A DNA stretch of 43,122 nucleotides from Streptomyces rubellomurinus (lineage in GTDB: Bacteria > Actinomycetota > Actinomycetes > Streptomycetales > Streptomycetaceae): NCBI RefSeq assembly GCF_000961885.1, contig NZ_JZKH01000071.1, positions 1 to 43,122 on the forward strand, given 5' to 3'. Made by a program: the position numbers and the translations under genes. The notes below the pieces were generated by a model. That model searched no databases. It was not told the origin of the DNA and was given only the letters and a program-made list of their open reading frames with translations. Below are positions 22,265 to 30,877 of the stretch, in pieces. Within the stretch, counting starts at the first letter, position 1; the number at the start of each line of letters is the position of its first letter.

Positions 22265-24517
22265 GTGAAAACCAGACTCGGCCCGGCCGCCGCGATGGGC
22301 GCCTGGAGCGCCCGCCACCGCAAGACGGCCGTCTTCGGCTGGCTGCTCTTCGTCGTCCTGGCCGCCGTGCTCGGCGGCATGCACGGCAGCACCACCGTGA
22401 CCGAGGCCGAGTCCATGCCCGGACAGGTCTCCCGCGCCGCACGGATCCTCGACCGGGCCGGCCTGCAGAGCCCGGCCGGCGAGACCGTGCTGGTCCAGAG
22501 CGCCACCCGCGGCGCCGACGACCCGGCCTTCCGCGCCGCCGTCGCCCAGGTCGTCGACGCCGCGACCGGCACCGGCCGCACCACCGCGGTCCGCTCCCCC
22601 TACGACACCAAGGCCGTCTCCGCGGACGGCCACTCCGCCCTCGTCCTGCTCACCCTCCGGGGCGACCACGACGAGGCCGTCAAGAACGTCCAGGACGTGG
22701 TGGCCGCGGTGGCCGGCGTGCAGCGGGCCCACCCCGACCTCACCGTCGTCGAACTCGGCGACGCCAGCTCCGGCAAGTGGATCCAGGACCAGTTCAACCA
22801 CGACTTCGCCCGCGCCGAGTGGACCGCCGTGCCGCTCGCCCTCGGCATCCTGCTGATCGCCTTCGGCGCCCTCGTCGCCGCCGTCCTGCCGGTCGTGCTC
22901 GCCCTCACCGCCTTCGTCGCCGCCAGCGGGCTGGTCACGCTCGGCAGCGGCCTGCTGCACACCAGCAACGACGCCAGCTCGGTGATGCTGCTCGTCGGCC
23001 TCGCCGTGGGCGTCGACTACTGCCTCTTCTACCTGCGCCGCGAACGCGAGGAGCGCGCCGCCGGGCGCGACGCCGCCACCGCGCTGAGCATCGCCGCCGC
23101 CACCAGCGGCCGCGCCGTCCTGGTCTCCGGCGTCACCGTCGTCGTCGCCATGGCCGGCATGTTCCTCACCGGGATCGCCGACTTCCGCGCCATGGCCTTC
23201 GCCACCATCGTGGTCGTCGTCACCGCCGTCCTCGGCTCCCTCACCGTGCTGCCCGCCCTGCTGTCCCTGCTCGGCGACCGCGTCGAGAAGGGCCGGGTCC
23301 CGCTCCTCGGCAGGCTGCGCCGCCCGGACGCCCTGCAGAACGGCGGACGGTTCTGGAACGCCGTGCTCACCCCCGTGCTGCGCCGCCCGCTCGCCGCCAC
23401 CGTCCTCGCCGGCGGCCTGCTGCTCGGCCTGGCCGCGCCGCTGCTCACCATGCACACCGCCAACCTGACCTTCCAGCAGCAACTGCCCGAGGGCAACGCC
23501 CTGGTGGCCGCCTCGCAGAAGATCGAGGCCGCCTTCCCCGGCAGCCCCGCGCCGGCCACCGTGGTGATCAGGTCCACCGACATCTCCTCCCCCGCCATGA
23601 CCTCCGCGATCGCCGACCTCAAGGCCCGGGCCCTGGCCAGCGGCCGGATGCACGGACCGATCGACGTCACCGTGCACGCCGAACAGAACGTCGCCACCGT
23701 CGACATCCCGCTCGACGGCACCGGCAACGACTCCGTCAGCAACGCCGCCCTGAAGGCCCTGCGCGAGGACCTGGTGCCCGCGACCGTCCTCACCGTGCCC
23801 GGCACCGAGGCCCCGGTCACCGGACGCACCGCCGGCTCGTACGACTTCAACGCCAAGATGACCGGCTCGATGCCGCTGGTCTTCGGCTTCGTCGTCGCCT
23901 TCGCCTTCCTGCTGATGCTCACCTCGTTCCGCTCGCTGACCATCGCCGCGACCGCCGTGGTGCTCAACCTGCTGTCGGTGGGCGCCGCGTACGGGGTGCT
24001 GACGCTCGTCTTCCAGCACGGCGTGGGCGCCTCGCTGCTCGGCACCGCCGGGGTCGGCGCCGTCGAGTCCTGGGTGCCGCTGTTCCTCTTCGTGATCCTC
24101 TTCGGGCTCTCGATGGACTACCACGTCTTCGTGGTCTCCCGGATCAAGGAGAGCCGCGACCGCGGGCTGGCCACCCGGGCCGCGATCGCCCACGGCATCC
24201 GCTCCACGGCCGGGGTGGTCACCAGCGCCGCGGTGATCATGGTGGCGGTGTTCGCGGTCTTCGGCACCCTGTCCATGCAGGCGATGAAGCAGATGGGCGT
24301 CGGCCTGGCCGTCGCGGTGCTGATCGACGCGACGGTGATCCGCGCGGTGCTGCTGCCCGCCGTGATGAGCCTGCTCGGCGAGCGCAACTGGTACCTGCCG
24401 CGCTGGCTCGGCTGGCTGCCCGACCTCTCGCACGGCGAGCCCGCCACCGCGGCGTCCCCCGCCCCGGCCACCGTCACCAAGCCGAGGGCCGGACGGCGCC
24501 GCCTGGTCCGCGACTAG
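22265..24517 (+). CDS. MMPL-family RND transporter (second, divergent)
   Basis: A 750-residue MMPL-type exporter, divergent from the first and clearly not a recent duplicate. Membrane segments again form two halves, with the relay motif LAVGVDYCLFYLRRERE (about 245-260) and the variant LFGLSMDYHVFVVSRIKES (about 612-630), where Ser-Met replaces the usual Gly/Thr before Asp-Tyr. The N-terminal loop contains VLVQSATRGADDP, and the C-terminus is a basic tail. The GTG start follows GGGGG by six bases. Likely substrates are lipids or a toxic compound; none can be named from sequence. Confidence 0.92.
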   Translation: MKTRLGPAAAMGAWSARHRKTAVFGWLLFVVLAAVLGGMHGSTTVTEAESMPGQVSRAARILDRAGLQSPAGETVLVQSATRGADDPAFRAAVAQVVDAATGTGRTTAVRSPYDTKAVSADGHSALVLLTLRGDHDEAVKNVQDVVAAVAGVQRAHPDLTVVELGDASSGKWIQDQFNHDFARAEWTAVPLALGILLIAFGALVAAVLPVVLALTAFVAASGLVTLGSGLLHTSNDASSVMLLVGLAVGVDYCLFYLRREREERAAGRDAATALSIAAATSGRAVLVSGVTVVVAMAGMFLTGIADFRAMAFATIVVVVTAVLGSLTVLPALLSLLGDRVEKGRVPLLGRLRRPDALQNGGRFWNAVLTPVLRRPLAATVLAGGLLLGLAAPLLTMHTANLTFQQQLPEGNALVAASQKIEAAFPGSPAPATVVIRSTDISSPAMTSAIADLKARALASGRMHGPIDVTVHAEQNVATVDIPLDGTGNDSVSNAALKALREDLVPATVLTVPGTEAPVTGRTAGSYDFNAKMTGSMPLVFGFVVAFAFLLMLTSFRSLTIAATAVVLNLLSVGAAYGVLTLVFQHGVGASLLGTAGVGAVESWVPLFLFVILFGLSMDYHVFVVSRIKESRDRGLATRAAIAHGIRSTAGVVTSAAVIMVAVFAVFGTLSMQAMKQMGVGLAVAVLIDATVIRAVLLPAVMSLLGERNWYLPRWLGWLPDLSHGEPATAASPAPATVTKPRAGRRRLVRD

Positions 24518-24530
24518 GGACCGCCTCCCG

Positions 24531-24562
24531 GCGCCGGGCCCCGCGTGCTGCGGGCCCGGCGC
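24531..24562 (+). terminator. terminator of MMPL gene 2
   Basis: GCGCCGGGCCC and its exact complement form an 11-bp stem with a 10-base loop, 13 bases past the stop. Confidence 0.7.
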
Positions 24563-24588
24563 CGCTGCGTGCCCGGCGCCGCTGCGTG
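24555..24588. repeat. 17-bp tandem duplication
   Basis: CCCGGCGCCGCTGCGTG occurs twice in direct contact, followed by a partial third copy. The first copy overlaps the terminator's right arm, so the repeat may have come from slippage at the hairpin. Confidence 0.7.
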
Positions 24589-24662
24589 CCCGCGGCCGCT
24601 TTGGGATGATGATCACCGTCCGGGATCCACCGGACGGACGCCGGCGGGAACGGAGCCCAGCC

Positions 24663-25556
24663 ATGATCCCCTTCGACGAGGGCCGCGCCCGGCTGCTGCT
24701 CGCCCACGCCTGCGAGTCCGCCGGCCTGCCCGGGCCCGGCGACGCCCGGCTGATCGCGCTCGGCGAGAACGCCGTCTTCGACCTCGGCGACCCGGCCGTG
24801 GTCGCCAAGGTCGCCCGCGGCCCCGAACTGTACGACCGGGCGCACCGCGAGCTGACCGTCGCCCACTGGCTGGCCGGGCAGGGCGTGCCGGTGGTCCGCC
24901 CGTACGAGGCGCTCGCCGCCGAGCCGCAGCTCTCGCACGGACACCCGGTCACCTTCTGGCACCGGCTCGCCCCCGCCGTCCGCCCCGCCCGGCCGGTGGA
25001 CCTCGCCCCGCTGCTGCGCGCCCTGCACCGGCTGCCGCTGCCGCCCGTCCCGCTCGGGCGGCGCGACCTGCTGGCCCCGGTCGAGCGCTGGCTCGCCTCC
25101 GCCGAGGGGCAGGTCGACCCGGCGGACGTCGCCTTCCTGCGCCACCGCCGGGACGCCTTCGCGGCCGCCCTGGAGGACCTCGTCCCGCGGCTGCACCCCG
25201 GGGTGGTCCACGGCGACGCGCTGCCGCGCAACGTCCACGTCGGGCCGGACGGGCCGGTGCTGCTCGACCTCGAGTTCGTCGCCGACGACCTGCGGGAGCA
25301 CGACCTGGTGGTCCTCGCGCTCAGCCAGGACCGGTACGGGGTGCCCGCCGAGGAGTACCGCGCGTTCACCGAGGCCTACGGCTGGGACGTGCGGGAGTGG
25401 CCCGGCTTCACGGTGCTGCGCGGCGCCCGGGAGACGGCCAGCGCCTCCTGGGTGGCGCAACAGGCCGCGAGCAGCCCGGCCGCGCTCGCGGAGTTCCGGC
25501 GCCGGGTCGCCTCGCTGCGGGACGGGGACACGGGGGTGCGCTGGTACCCGTTCTGA
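24663..25556 (+). CDS. APH/choline-kinase-fold phosphotransferase
   Basis: Kinase-fold protein of the aminoglycoside phosphotransferase (APH) family, 297 residues. It shows the Brenner motif VHGDALPRNVHV (about 181-192, catalytic Asp and Mg-binding Asn) and LLDLEF about ten residues later, where DFE-like DLE serves as the metal-binding motif. An N-lobe with VVAKVARG supplies the ATP-binding Lys. ATG 24663 is preferred over the GC-rich upstream extension. Substrate cannot be told: related genes phosphorylate antibiotics, sugars or fructosamines, and nearby genes give no hint. Confidence 0.8.
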   Translation: MIPFDEGRARLLLAHACESAGLPGPGDARLIALGENAVFDLGDPAVVAKVARGPELYDRAHRELTVAHWLAGQGVPVVRPYEALAAEPQLSHGHPVTFWHRLAPAVRPARPVDLAPLLRALHRLPLPPVPLGRRDLLAPVERWLASAEGQVDPADVAFLRHRRDAFAAALEDLVPRLHPGVVHGDALPRNVHVGPDGPVLLDLEFVADDLREHDLVVLALSQDRYGVPAEEYRAFTEAYGWDVREWPGFTVLRGARETASASWVAQQAASSPAALAEFRRRVASLRDGDTGVRWYPF

Positions 25557-25704
25557 CGGGGATGTGGCGAGCCGGGCGGGTGTGAGAAGGCTCCTACGCG
25601 GGTTCGGTCCGGTCCGCAACCGGGGCACGTACGATCGGCGTCCTATCGGACAGTCATCCTGACCGAGGAATCGGCACCCGTCTCGTACCTCAGGAGCCGC
25701 CGCC

Positions 25705-26703
25705 ATGCACCGGACCGACGACCGCCGCCCCTTCGCCCCCTCGCGCGTCTCCCGGGCCCGTCGTCGGCTGGTCGGGGGCTGCGTCGCGGTGGCGGCCGCA
25801 CTGGGCCTGGCCGCGTGCGGCACCGCCAGCGGGGCACTGCAGCCGTCCGCCGCCGGCACCACGGGCGCCGGGCAGTCCCCGATCACCCTGTCGCCGACCG
25901 CCCCGACCGCCCCGAGCGCCCCGGCCGGCGGGCCCGCCACCGCCATCGCGCCGACGCCCGGCTCGGACGGCGCTCCCGCCTCCGCCGCGCCGCCCGTGGC
26001 CGCGAAGCCGCGCACGCCCACCGCCCCGGGCACGTCCACCGCCCCGGGCACGCCGTCCGGCACCCCGTCCGGCACCCCGGCTCCGCCGCCCGGGCACGCG
26101 GGCGGCGGCAAGGTGATCGGCTCCACCGCCTCCGGCGGCCGTACCGTCGCCCTCACCTTCGACGACGGCCCGGGCCCCGCGACCGGCCCGATCCTCGACC
26201 TGCTCGCCCAGTACGGCGTCAAGGCCACCTTCTGCGAGATCGGGCAGAACGCCGCCGCCAACCCGGCCCTGGTCAAGCGCGTCCTGGCCGAGGGGCACCG
26301 GCTGTGCGACCACAGCGTGCACCACCCGCAGCCGTTCGCGAAGCTGCCGCACGACAAGGCCGCGTACGAGATCACCGCCGCCCGCGACATGATCGTCCGG
26401 GCGGGCGGGCCCGGCACCGCGGTCGGCTGGTTCCGCGCCCCGGGCGGCGGCTTCAACGCCGACAACGAGCAGATCACCGCGGGCCTGGGGATGTCCTCGC
26501 TCGGCTGGTCCGTCGACCCGCGCGACTGGTCCCGTCCGGGCGTGCCCGCGATCGTCTCCGCCGTGCAGAGCCAGCTCAGGCCCGGCGGGGTGGTCCTGAT
26601 GCACGACGGCGGCGGCGACCGCGGCCAGACGGTGGCCGCGCTCAAGCAGCTGCTGCCGTGGCTCGTCGCCCAGGGCTACACCTTCGACTTCCCGGCGGCG
26701 TAG
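25705..26703 (+). CDS. secreted polysaccharide deacetylase lipoprotein (NodB domain)
   Basis: Membrane-anchored carbohydrate esterase family 4 enzyme that probably removes acetyl groups from peptidoglycan or another cell-surface polymer. The signal peptide ends in lipobox LAAC (C38); residues 40-135 are a Thr/Pro/Ala/Ser-rich stalk, with repeats such as SGTPSGTP. The NodB domain carries all metal and catalytic motifs: TFDDGP (about 150-155), HSVHH (203-207), RAPGGGF, DPRDW and LMHDGGGDR. The ATG start 25705 has AGGAG about ten bases upstream. It is alone and convergent with the exonuclease gene. Confidence 0.9.
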   Translation: MHRTDDRRPFAPSRVSRARRRLVGGCVAVAAALGLAACGTASGALQPSAAGTTGAGQSPITLSPTAPTAPSAPAGGPATAIAPTPGSDGAPASAAPPVAAKPRTPTAPGTSTAPGTPSGTPSGTPAPPPGHAGGGKVIGSTASGGRTVALTFDDGPGPATGPILDLLAQYGVKATFCEIGQNAAANPALVKRVLAEGHRLCDHSVHHPQPFAKLPHDKAAYEITAARDMIVRAGGPGTAVGWFRAPGGGFNADNEQITAGLGMSSLGWSVDPRDWSRPGVPAIVSAVQSQLRPGGVVLMHDGGGDRGQTVAALKQLLPWLVAQGYTFDFPAA

Positions 26704-26765
26704 CGGGCCCGTCAGGCGAGGGCGGGGAAGCCGGGCAGGTCGGTGGGGCGGGCGGGGCGGTGGCG

Positions 26766-27467
26766 CTACCTCGACGGCCAGCGCGGGTCGACCTCGGCCT
26801 GCGGGTCCTTGCCGCGGCGCAGCCAGGCCTGCAGGCTCTCGGCCCAGTCCCGGTACCAGCCGATCTGCTGCCGGTGCAGGTCCTCGGGGGTGGGGGTGCC
26901 GACCTCGGCGGGGTAGCGCTCGGCGAGGGCGACGGCGACGCGGACGGCGGCGAGCGCGTCGCTGCCGGCCTCGTGGGCGTCCGTCAGCTCGACGCCGTAC
27001 AGCTCGCAGACCCGCTGGAGGGTGCGGGAGCCCTTGCGGTACTTGTCGACGGCGCGGTCGATGACGAGTGCGTCGAGGACGGGGCGGACGGGCCCGCCGA
27101 GGCGTTCGGCGAGGGTGGCGAGGCCGTGGCGGCGCAGTTCGGCGTCGAGCAGGGAGAGGTCGAAGGGCGCGTTGAAGGCGACGACGGGCCGTCCGGCGGC
27201 GAGCCGTTCGCAGAGGGCGGCGGCTATCTCCTCGACGGCTTCCTTGGCCGGTCTGCCCTTGCGGCGGGCGAGGTCGTCGCCGATGCCGTGGATCGCCTCG
27301 GCCTCGGCGGGGATCGGCACGCCCGGGTCGAGCAGCCAGTGCGCGGCGCCCACCCGGGCGGCTCCGACGGTGTCCACGAGGGCGGCCGTGACGATGCGGT
27401 CCACGGCCGGGTCGGTGCCCGTGGTCTCCAGGTCGAAGCCGACCAGTGGCTGCTGCCACCAGCTCAT
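26766..27467 (-). CDS. DnaQ-like 3'-5' exonuclease (DEDDh)
   Basis: RNase T/DnaQ-superfamily exonuclease, 233 residues, resembling the epsilon subunit of DNA polymerase III but probably a stand-alone repair or RNA-trimming enzyme. Motif ExoI is FDLETTGTD (D12, E14), ExoII FNAPFDLSLL (about 119-128) and ExoIII HEAGSDA, with His and Asp in the expected DEDDh spacing. ATG 27467 follows AAGGAC by about nine bases. The last 40 residues are Trp- and Arg-rich (IGWYRDWAESLQAWLRR) and may bind a partner. Confidence 0.88.
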   Translation of the reverse strand: MSWWQQPLVGFDLETTGTDPAVDRIVTAALVDTVGAARVGAAHWLLDPGVPIPAEAEAIHGIGDDLARRKGRPAKEAVEEIAAALCERLAAGRPVVAFNAPFDLSLLDAELRRHGLATLAERLGGPVRPVLDALVIDRAVDKYRKGSRTLQRVCELYGVELTDAHEAGSDALAAVRVAVALAERYPAEVGTPTPEDLHRQQIGWYRDWAESLQAWLRRGKDPQAEVDPRWPSR

Positions 27468-27531
27468 GGGGGTGTGTCCTTCCGTCCGGCTGCGCGAAAC
27501 AGCCCCTATCATCACCTGCCCCACCGACAAC

Positions 27532-27558
27532 CCGGCCCGGGGGCGGCCCGGGGGCCGG
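27532..27558 (-). terminator. possible terminator of the FtsX-type permease gene
   Basis: CCGGCCC (27532-27538) pairs with GGGCCGG (27552-27558) around a GC-rich loop, immediately past the permease stop codon. Confidence 0.45.
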
Positions 27559-29535
27559 TCAGCGGGCGGCGGCGGGGCGGGTGAGGGCGAGTCGGCTGGG
27601 GAGCAGGGCCGCGGTGGTGGCGAGGGCGAGGCAGACGGCGGCGGCGACGGCCAGGGCGGGCCAGGGCAGGTGGAGCGGGACGGTGGTCTGGCCGGCGAGG
27701 ATGCGGTGGTTGATCAGCGCCGTGGTGCCGTACTGGGTGAGGGCGGTGACGGCGAGGGCGAGCACGGCGGCGGTGGCGACGACGAGGACGGCTTCGAGGG
27801 CGACGGTCCCCAGCACCTGGCGGCGCACGGATCCGGCGAGGCGCAGCACGTCGAAGTCGCGGCGGCGGTCGGCGGTGCTCATGACCATGGTGTTGACGAT
27901 GGCGATGAGGGCGTAGAGCAGGGCGGGGCCGAGGATGGTGGTGGTGGCGATCCAGGCGTAGTGGGCGCCGGGGTCGGGGCCGGGGTCGCGGGAGTCGGTG
28001 AGGGTGGCGCCGAGGCGGTCGGCGGGTTCGGCGTCGAGGTGGACGGCGGTGGGCCGGGCGCCGGGGAGGTGGGGGGTGGCGGCGTCGCCGCTGAGCAGGA
28101 TCTCGTCGAGGCCGAGTTGGGTGCGGTAGACGAGGGCGAGGCGCAGGGTGGTGACGGTGCCGTCGGCGAGGCGCAGGTTGACGTGGTCGCCGAGGTGCAC
28201 GCCGTGGCCGCGGGCCTGGTCGGTGGAGAGGGCGAGGGTGGCGCCGTGCAGGTCGGCGGGGTTGCCCTGGACGGCGGGGAGGGTCCAGGCGGTGGCGAGG
28301 TCGCCGTCGACGACGGTGGCGGCGGAGGGCACGCTGGCGGGCGAGTCCTCGCCGTGGTCGTCGAAGGCGGCGGTGTCGGCGCCGAGGCCGGTGACGACGG
28401 TGGGGGTGGTGGCGGTGGCGTGCAGGCCGGGCCGGCCGGCGGTGAGCCGGCGCAGGGTGTCGGCGGGCAGTGGCTGGGTGCCGGGGCGCAGCACGTAGCG
28501 GGCGGCGGTGGTGGCGCGGTTCTGGGCGGTCATGGCGTCGGCGAAGGCGGCGGTGGAGCCGACGACGGTGCCGGTGAGCGCGATGGCGAGGAAGGCGGGG
28601 GTGGCGGTGGAGACGGTGCGGCGGACGGCGGTGAGCGCGTTCTGCCGGGCGAGCAGCGGGGCGGCGGCGGTGGCGCGGGCGAGCGGGGCGGTGAGCAGCC
28701 GGACGAGCGGCGGGACGAGGACGGGGGCGAGGAGGGCGATGGAGGTGATGACGGCCAGGTCGGCGCCGAGGACCCACTGGGAGGCGAGTTGCGGGTCGCC
28801 GGCCTGGTCGCCGGGGGTGGGGGGCATGGTGGGGGCGGCGAGGTAGTAGCCGGCGGCGCCGAACAGGGTGAGCAGGCCGGTGAGGGCGGCGGCCCAGCGC
28901 AGCGGGGTCATGACCTTGCGGTCGACGGCGGCGTCGGCGAGGGCTTCGGCGGCGCGGACCCGGCCGGCGCGGACGGCGGCGGTGACGGCGCCGAGGAGGG
29001 CGACGGCGAGGCCGGTGGCGGCGGCGAGCAGCATGGGGCCGGCGGCGGGGTGGGCGGTGAAGCCTTCGGGGGCGGCGCCGCGGTCGACGAGCCAGGCGGC
29101 GAGGGCGGGGGCGCCGGGCAGGGCGAGGAGGCAGCCGCTGAGGGCGGCGGCGAGGGCGACGACGGCGGCTTCGCCGGTGATCAGCCAGACGATCTGGCGG
29201 GGGGTGGCGCCGACCGCGCGGAGCATGGCGATCTCCTGCCGGCGCTGGGCGACGGCGAAGGCGAAGGTGCCGGCGACGACGAAGACGGCGACGAAGGCGG
29301 CCATGGCGGCGGTGAACAGCAGCACCTTGTGCAGGGAGGGTGCGCCGAGCGGGGAGTCGTCGCCGGCGGTCTGGTGGAGCAGGCTGCCGGTGGTGGCGAC
29401 GAGGGTGACGCCGAGGGTGAGGGCGAGATAGGAGCCGGCGAAGGCGGTCTTGCGGCGGCGCAGGCCGGCGGCGGCGACGGGCAGCAGGGTGGTGAGGGAG
29501 CCGCCGTGGTCGGTCCGCTCGGTTCGCGTGCTCAT
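27559..29535 (-). CDS. FtsX-like ABC transporter permease
   Basis: A 658-residue membrane protein with two FtsX-type units, each of three to four membrane helices with a large extracytoplasmic domain between. The MacB-like motif RRQEIAMLRAVGATPRQIVW (about 96-115) and RRRDFDVLRLAGSVRRQVLG (near 575-594) mark the two cytoplasmic coupling helices. These permeases, unlike classic transporters, often move lipids, lipoproteins or peptides, or act mechanically. ATG 29535 overlaps the stop of the ATPase gene (ATGA), so the pair is coupled. Actinomycete copies often go with a two-component system, but none is present here. Confidence 0.9.
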   Translation of the reverse strand: MSTRTERTDHGGSLTTLLPVAAAGLRRRKTAFAGSYLALTLGVTLVATTGSLLHQTAGDDSPLGAPSLHKVLLFTAAMAAFVAVFVVAGTFAFAVAQRRQEIAMLRAVGATPRQIVWLITGEAAVVALAAALSGCLLALPGAPALAAWLVDRGAAPEGFTAHPAAGPMLLAAATGLAVALLGAVTAAVRAGRVRAAEALADAAVDRKVMTPLRWAAALTGLLTLFGAAGYYLAAPTMPPTPGDQAGDPQLASQWVLGADLAVITSIALLAPVLVPPLVRLLTAPLARATAAAPLLARQNALTAVRRTVSTATPAFLAIALTGTVVGSTAAFADAMTAQNRATTAARYVLRPGTQPLPADTLRRLTAGRPGLHATATTPTVVTGLGADTAAFDDHGEDSPASVPSAATVVDGDLATAWTLPAVQGNPADLHGATLALSTDQARGHGVHLGDHVNLRLADGTVTTLRLALVYRTQLGLDEILLSGDAATPHLPGARPTAVHLDAEPADRLGATLTDSRDPGPDPGAHYAWIATTTILGPALLYALIAIVNTMVMSTADRRRDFDVLRLAGSVRRQVLGTVALEAVLVVATAAVLALAVTALTQYGTTALINHRILAGQTTVPLHLPWPALAVAAAVCLALATTAALLPSRLALTRPAAAR

Positions 29536-30290
29536 GCGGCGGTCTCCAGGGCGGTCATCCGCTCGGCGACCTGGCGGGCGGTGGGGCGTTCGAGGTCGTC
29601 CACGACGCGGCCGTCGGCGAGGAAGAGGACGCGGTCGGCGTAGGAGGCGGCGACGGGGTCGTGGGTGACCATGACGGTGCTCTGGCCCTCGCGGTCGACG
29701 AGGTCGCGCAGCAGGGCGAGGACGTCGCGGCTGCTGCTGCTGTCGAGGGCGCCGGTGGGTTCGTCGGCGAACAGCATGCGGGGGCGGGTGATGAGGGCGC
29801 GGGCGATGGCGACGCGCTGCTGCTGGCCGCCGGAGAGCTGGGAGGGCAGGTGGGCGGTGCGTTCGCCGAGGCCGACCTGGGCGAGGGCGCGGTGGACTTC
29901 GGCGCGGTCGGGGCGGCGGCCGGCCAGGCGCAGCGGCAGGCCGACGTTCTGTTCGGCGGTGAGCGAGCCGACCAGGTTGAAGGCCTGGAAGACGAAGCCG
30001 AGCTTCTGCCGGCGCAGGACGGTGAGCTGGGTCTCGGTGAGGCCGGCGAGGTCGGTGCCGTCGAGGGTGATGCGGCCGTGGTCGGGCCGGTCGAGGCCGG
30101 CGGCGCACTGGAGCAGGGTGCTCTTGCCGGAGCCGGAGGGGCCCATGACGGCGGTGAAGGTGCCGCGGTCGAAGGCGACGTGCACCCCCCTGAGTGCGCG
30201 GACGGCCTCCGGGCCGGTGCCGTAGGCGCGGTGTACATCGTCCAGGCGCAGAACCGCGCCGTCATCCCCCGTGATCGTCACGGGGGTCAT
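29532..30290 (-). CDS. ABC transporter ATP-binding protein (MacB/LolD type)
   Basis: ATPase partner of the FtsX-like permease. The 252-residue chain has Walker A GPSGSGKST (about 49-57), Q-loop FVFQAFNLV, signature LSGGQQQRVAIARAL, Walker B MLFADEPTGALDSSSS and the switch VMVTHDP. The DEPTGALD form is typical of the MacB/LolD/FtsE group. ATG 30290 is used; GTG 30299 is an alternative. Neither has a Shine-Dalgarno, so the start is uncertain by three codons. Confidence 0.92.
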   Translation of the reverse strand: MTPVTITGDDGAVLRLDDVHRAYGTGPEAVRALRGVHVAFDRGTFTAVMGPSGSGKSTLLQCAAGLDRPDHGRITLDGTDLAGLTETQLTVLRRQKLGFVFQAFNLVGSLTAEQNVGLPLRLAGRRPDRAEVHRALAQVGLGERTAHLPSQLSGGQQQRVAIARALITRPRMLFADEPTGALDSSSSRDVLALLRDLVDREGQSTVMVTHDPVAASYADRVLFLADGRVVDDLERPTARQVAERMTALETAA

Positions 30291-30344
30291 GACTACCACG
30301 TGGACAACGGCCCTGGCCAGCCGGTTCGTGGGGATCGCCGGGTG

Positions 30345-30812
30345 TCAGGGGGTGGGCGCGGAGGGTGCCGGGCGGTGCATGAAGACGTCGATCGGGTCCT
30401 CGCGCTCGGCGGTGAAGCCGTGCCGTTCGTAGAGCCGGCGGGAGGCGCTGCCCTGCAGGGCCTGGAGGCGTACGGGTTCGCCGGCCGCGTCGGCTTCGGC
30501 GAGGACGTGGCGCAGGACGGCGGTGCCGAGGCCGCGGCCCTGGTGCTGCGGCCGGAGGTAGAAGTACTCGAGGTAGCGTCCGCCCCGCTCGTCGGGGCGG
30601 ACGGTGACGCACCCGGCGAGCGCGTGGTCGACCAGGACGACCGTGGTGTGCCGGGGCGAGAAGTTGTCGCGCAGCCGCTGGCGGACGCGGTGGTCGTCGT
30701 AGCGGCCGAGCCGTTCGAGGTCGGCGCGCATGACCTGGGCCCGGAGCTCGGCGAGGGGTTCGACGTCGGCGGCGGTGGCGGGGCGCAGGCTCCAGCCGGG
30801 ATCACTGTTCAC
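30345..30812 (-). CDS. GNAT-family N-acetyltransferase
   Basis: A 155-residue acetyl-CoA-dependent acetyltransferase of the GNAT fold. The acetyl-CoA pyrophosphate-binding motif is QHQGRGLG (about 88-95), preceded by strand YLEYFYLRP and followed by YERHGFTAERED, where the Tyr is often catalytic. The substrate is unknown. The start is GTG 30812. It precedes the ABC operon by 54 bases on the same strand and could be read with it. Confidence 0.85.
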   Translation of the reverse strand: MNSDPGWSLRPATAADVEPLAELRAQVMRADLERLGRYDDHRVRQRLRDNFSPRHTTVVLVDHALAGCVTVRPDERGGRYLEYFYLRPQHQGRGLGTAVLRHVLAEADAAGEPVRLQALQGSASRRLYERHGFTAEREDPIDVFMHRPAPSAPTP

Positions 30813-30877
30813 GGCCCGCAGTCTGGCAGCGCGCGCCCGGCCGTGACCAGGGGGTTTCCCAGGATCCGGACGGCGGG

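Noticed and set aside
24518..24662. Possible attachment site or mobile-element border at the 17-bp direct repeat
   Set aside because: The copies touch each other with nothing inserted and overlap a terminator arm, so slippage is the simpler explanation.
22136..25369. A 1077-residue open frame antisense to MMPL gene 2 and the phosphotransferase
   Set aside because: Long antisense frames are normal in DNA of this GC content; its composition is low-complexity Gly/Asp/His and it has no recognisable domain.
27022..29643. An 873-residue Gly-rich open frame antisense to the FtsX-type permease
   Set aside because: Gly/Glu/Ala repeats mirror the codon bias of the permease; no domain or start signal.
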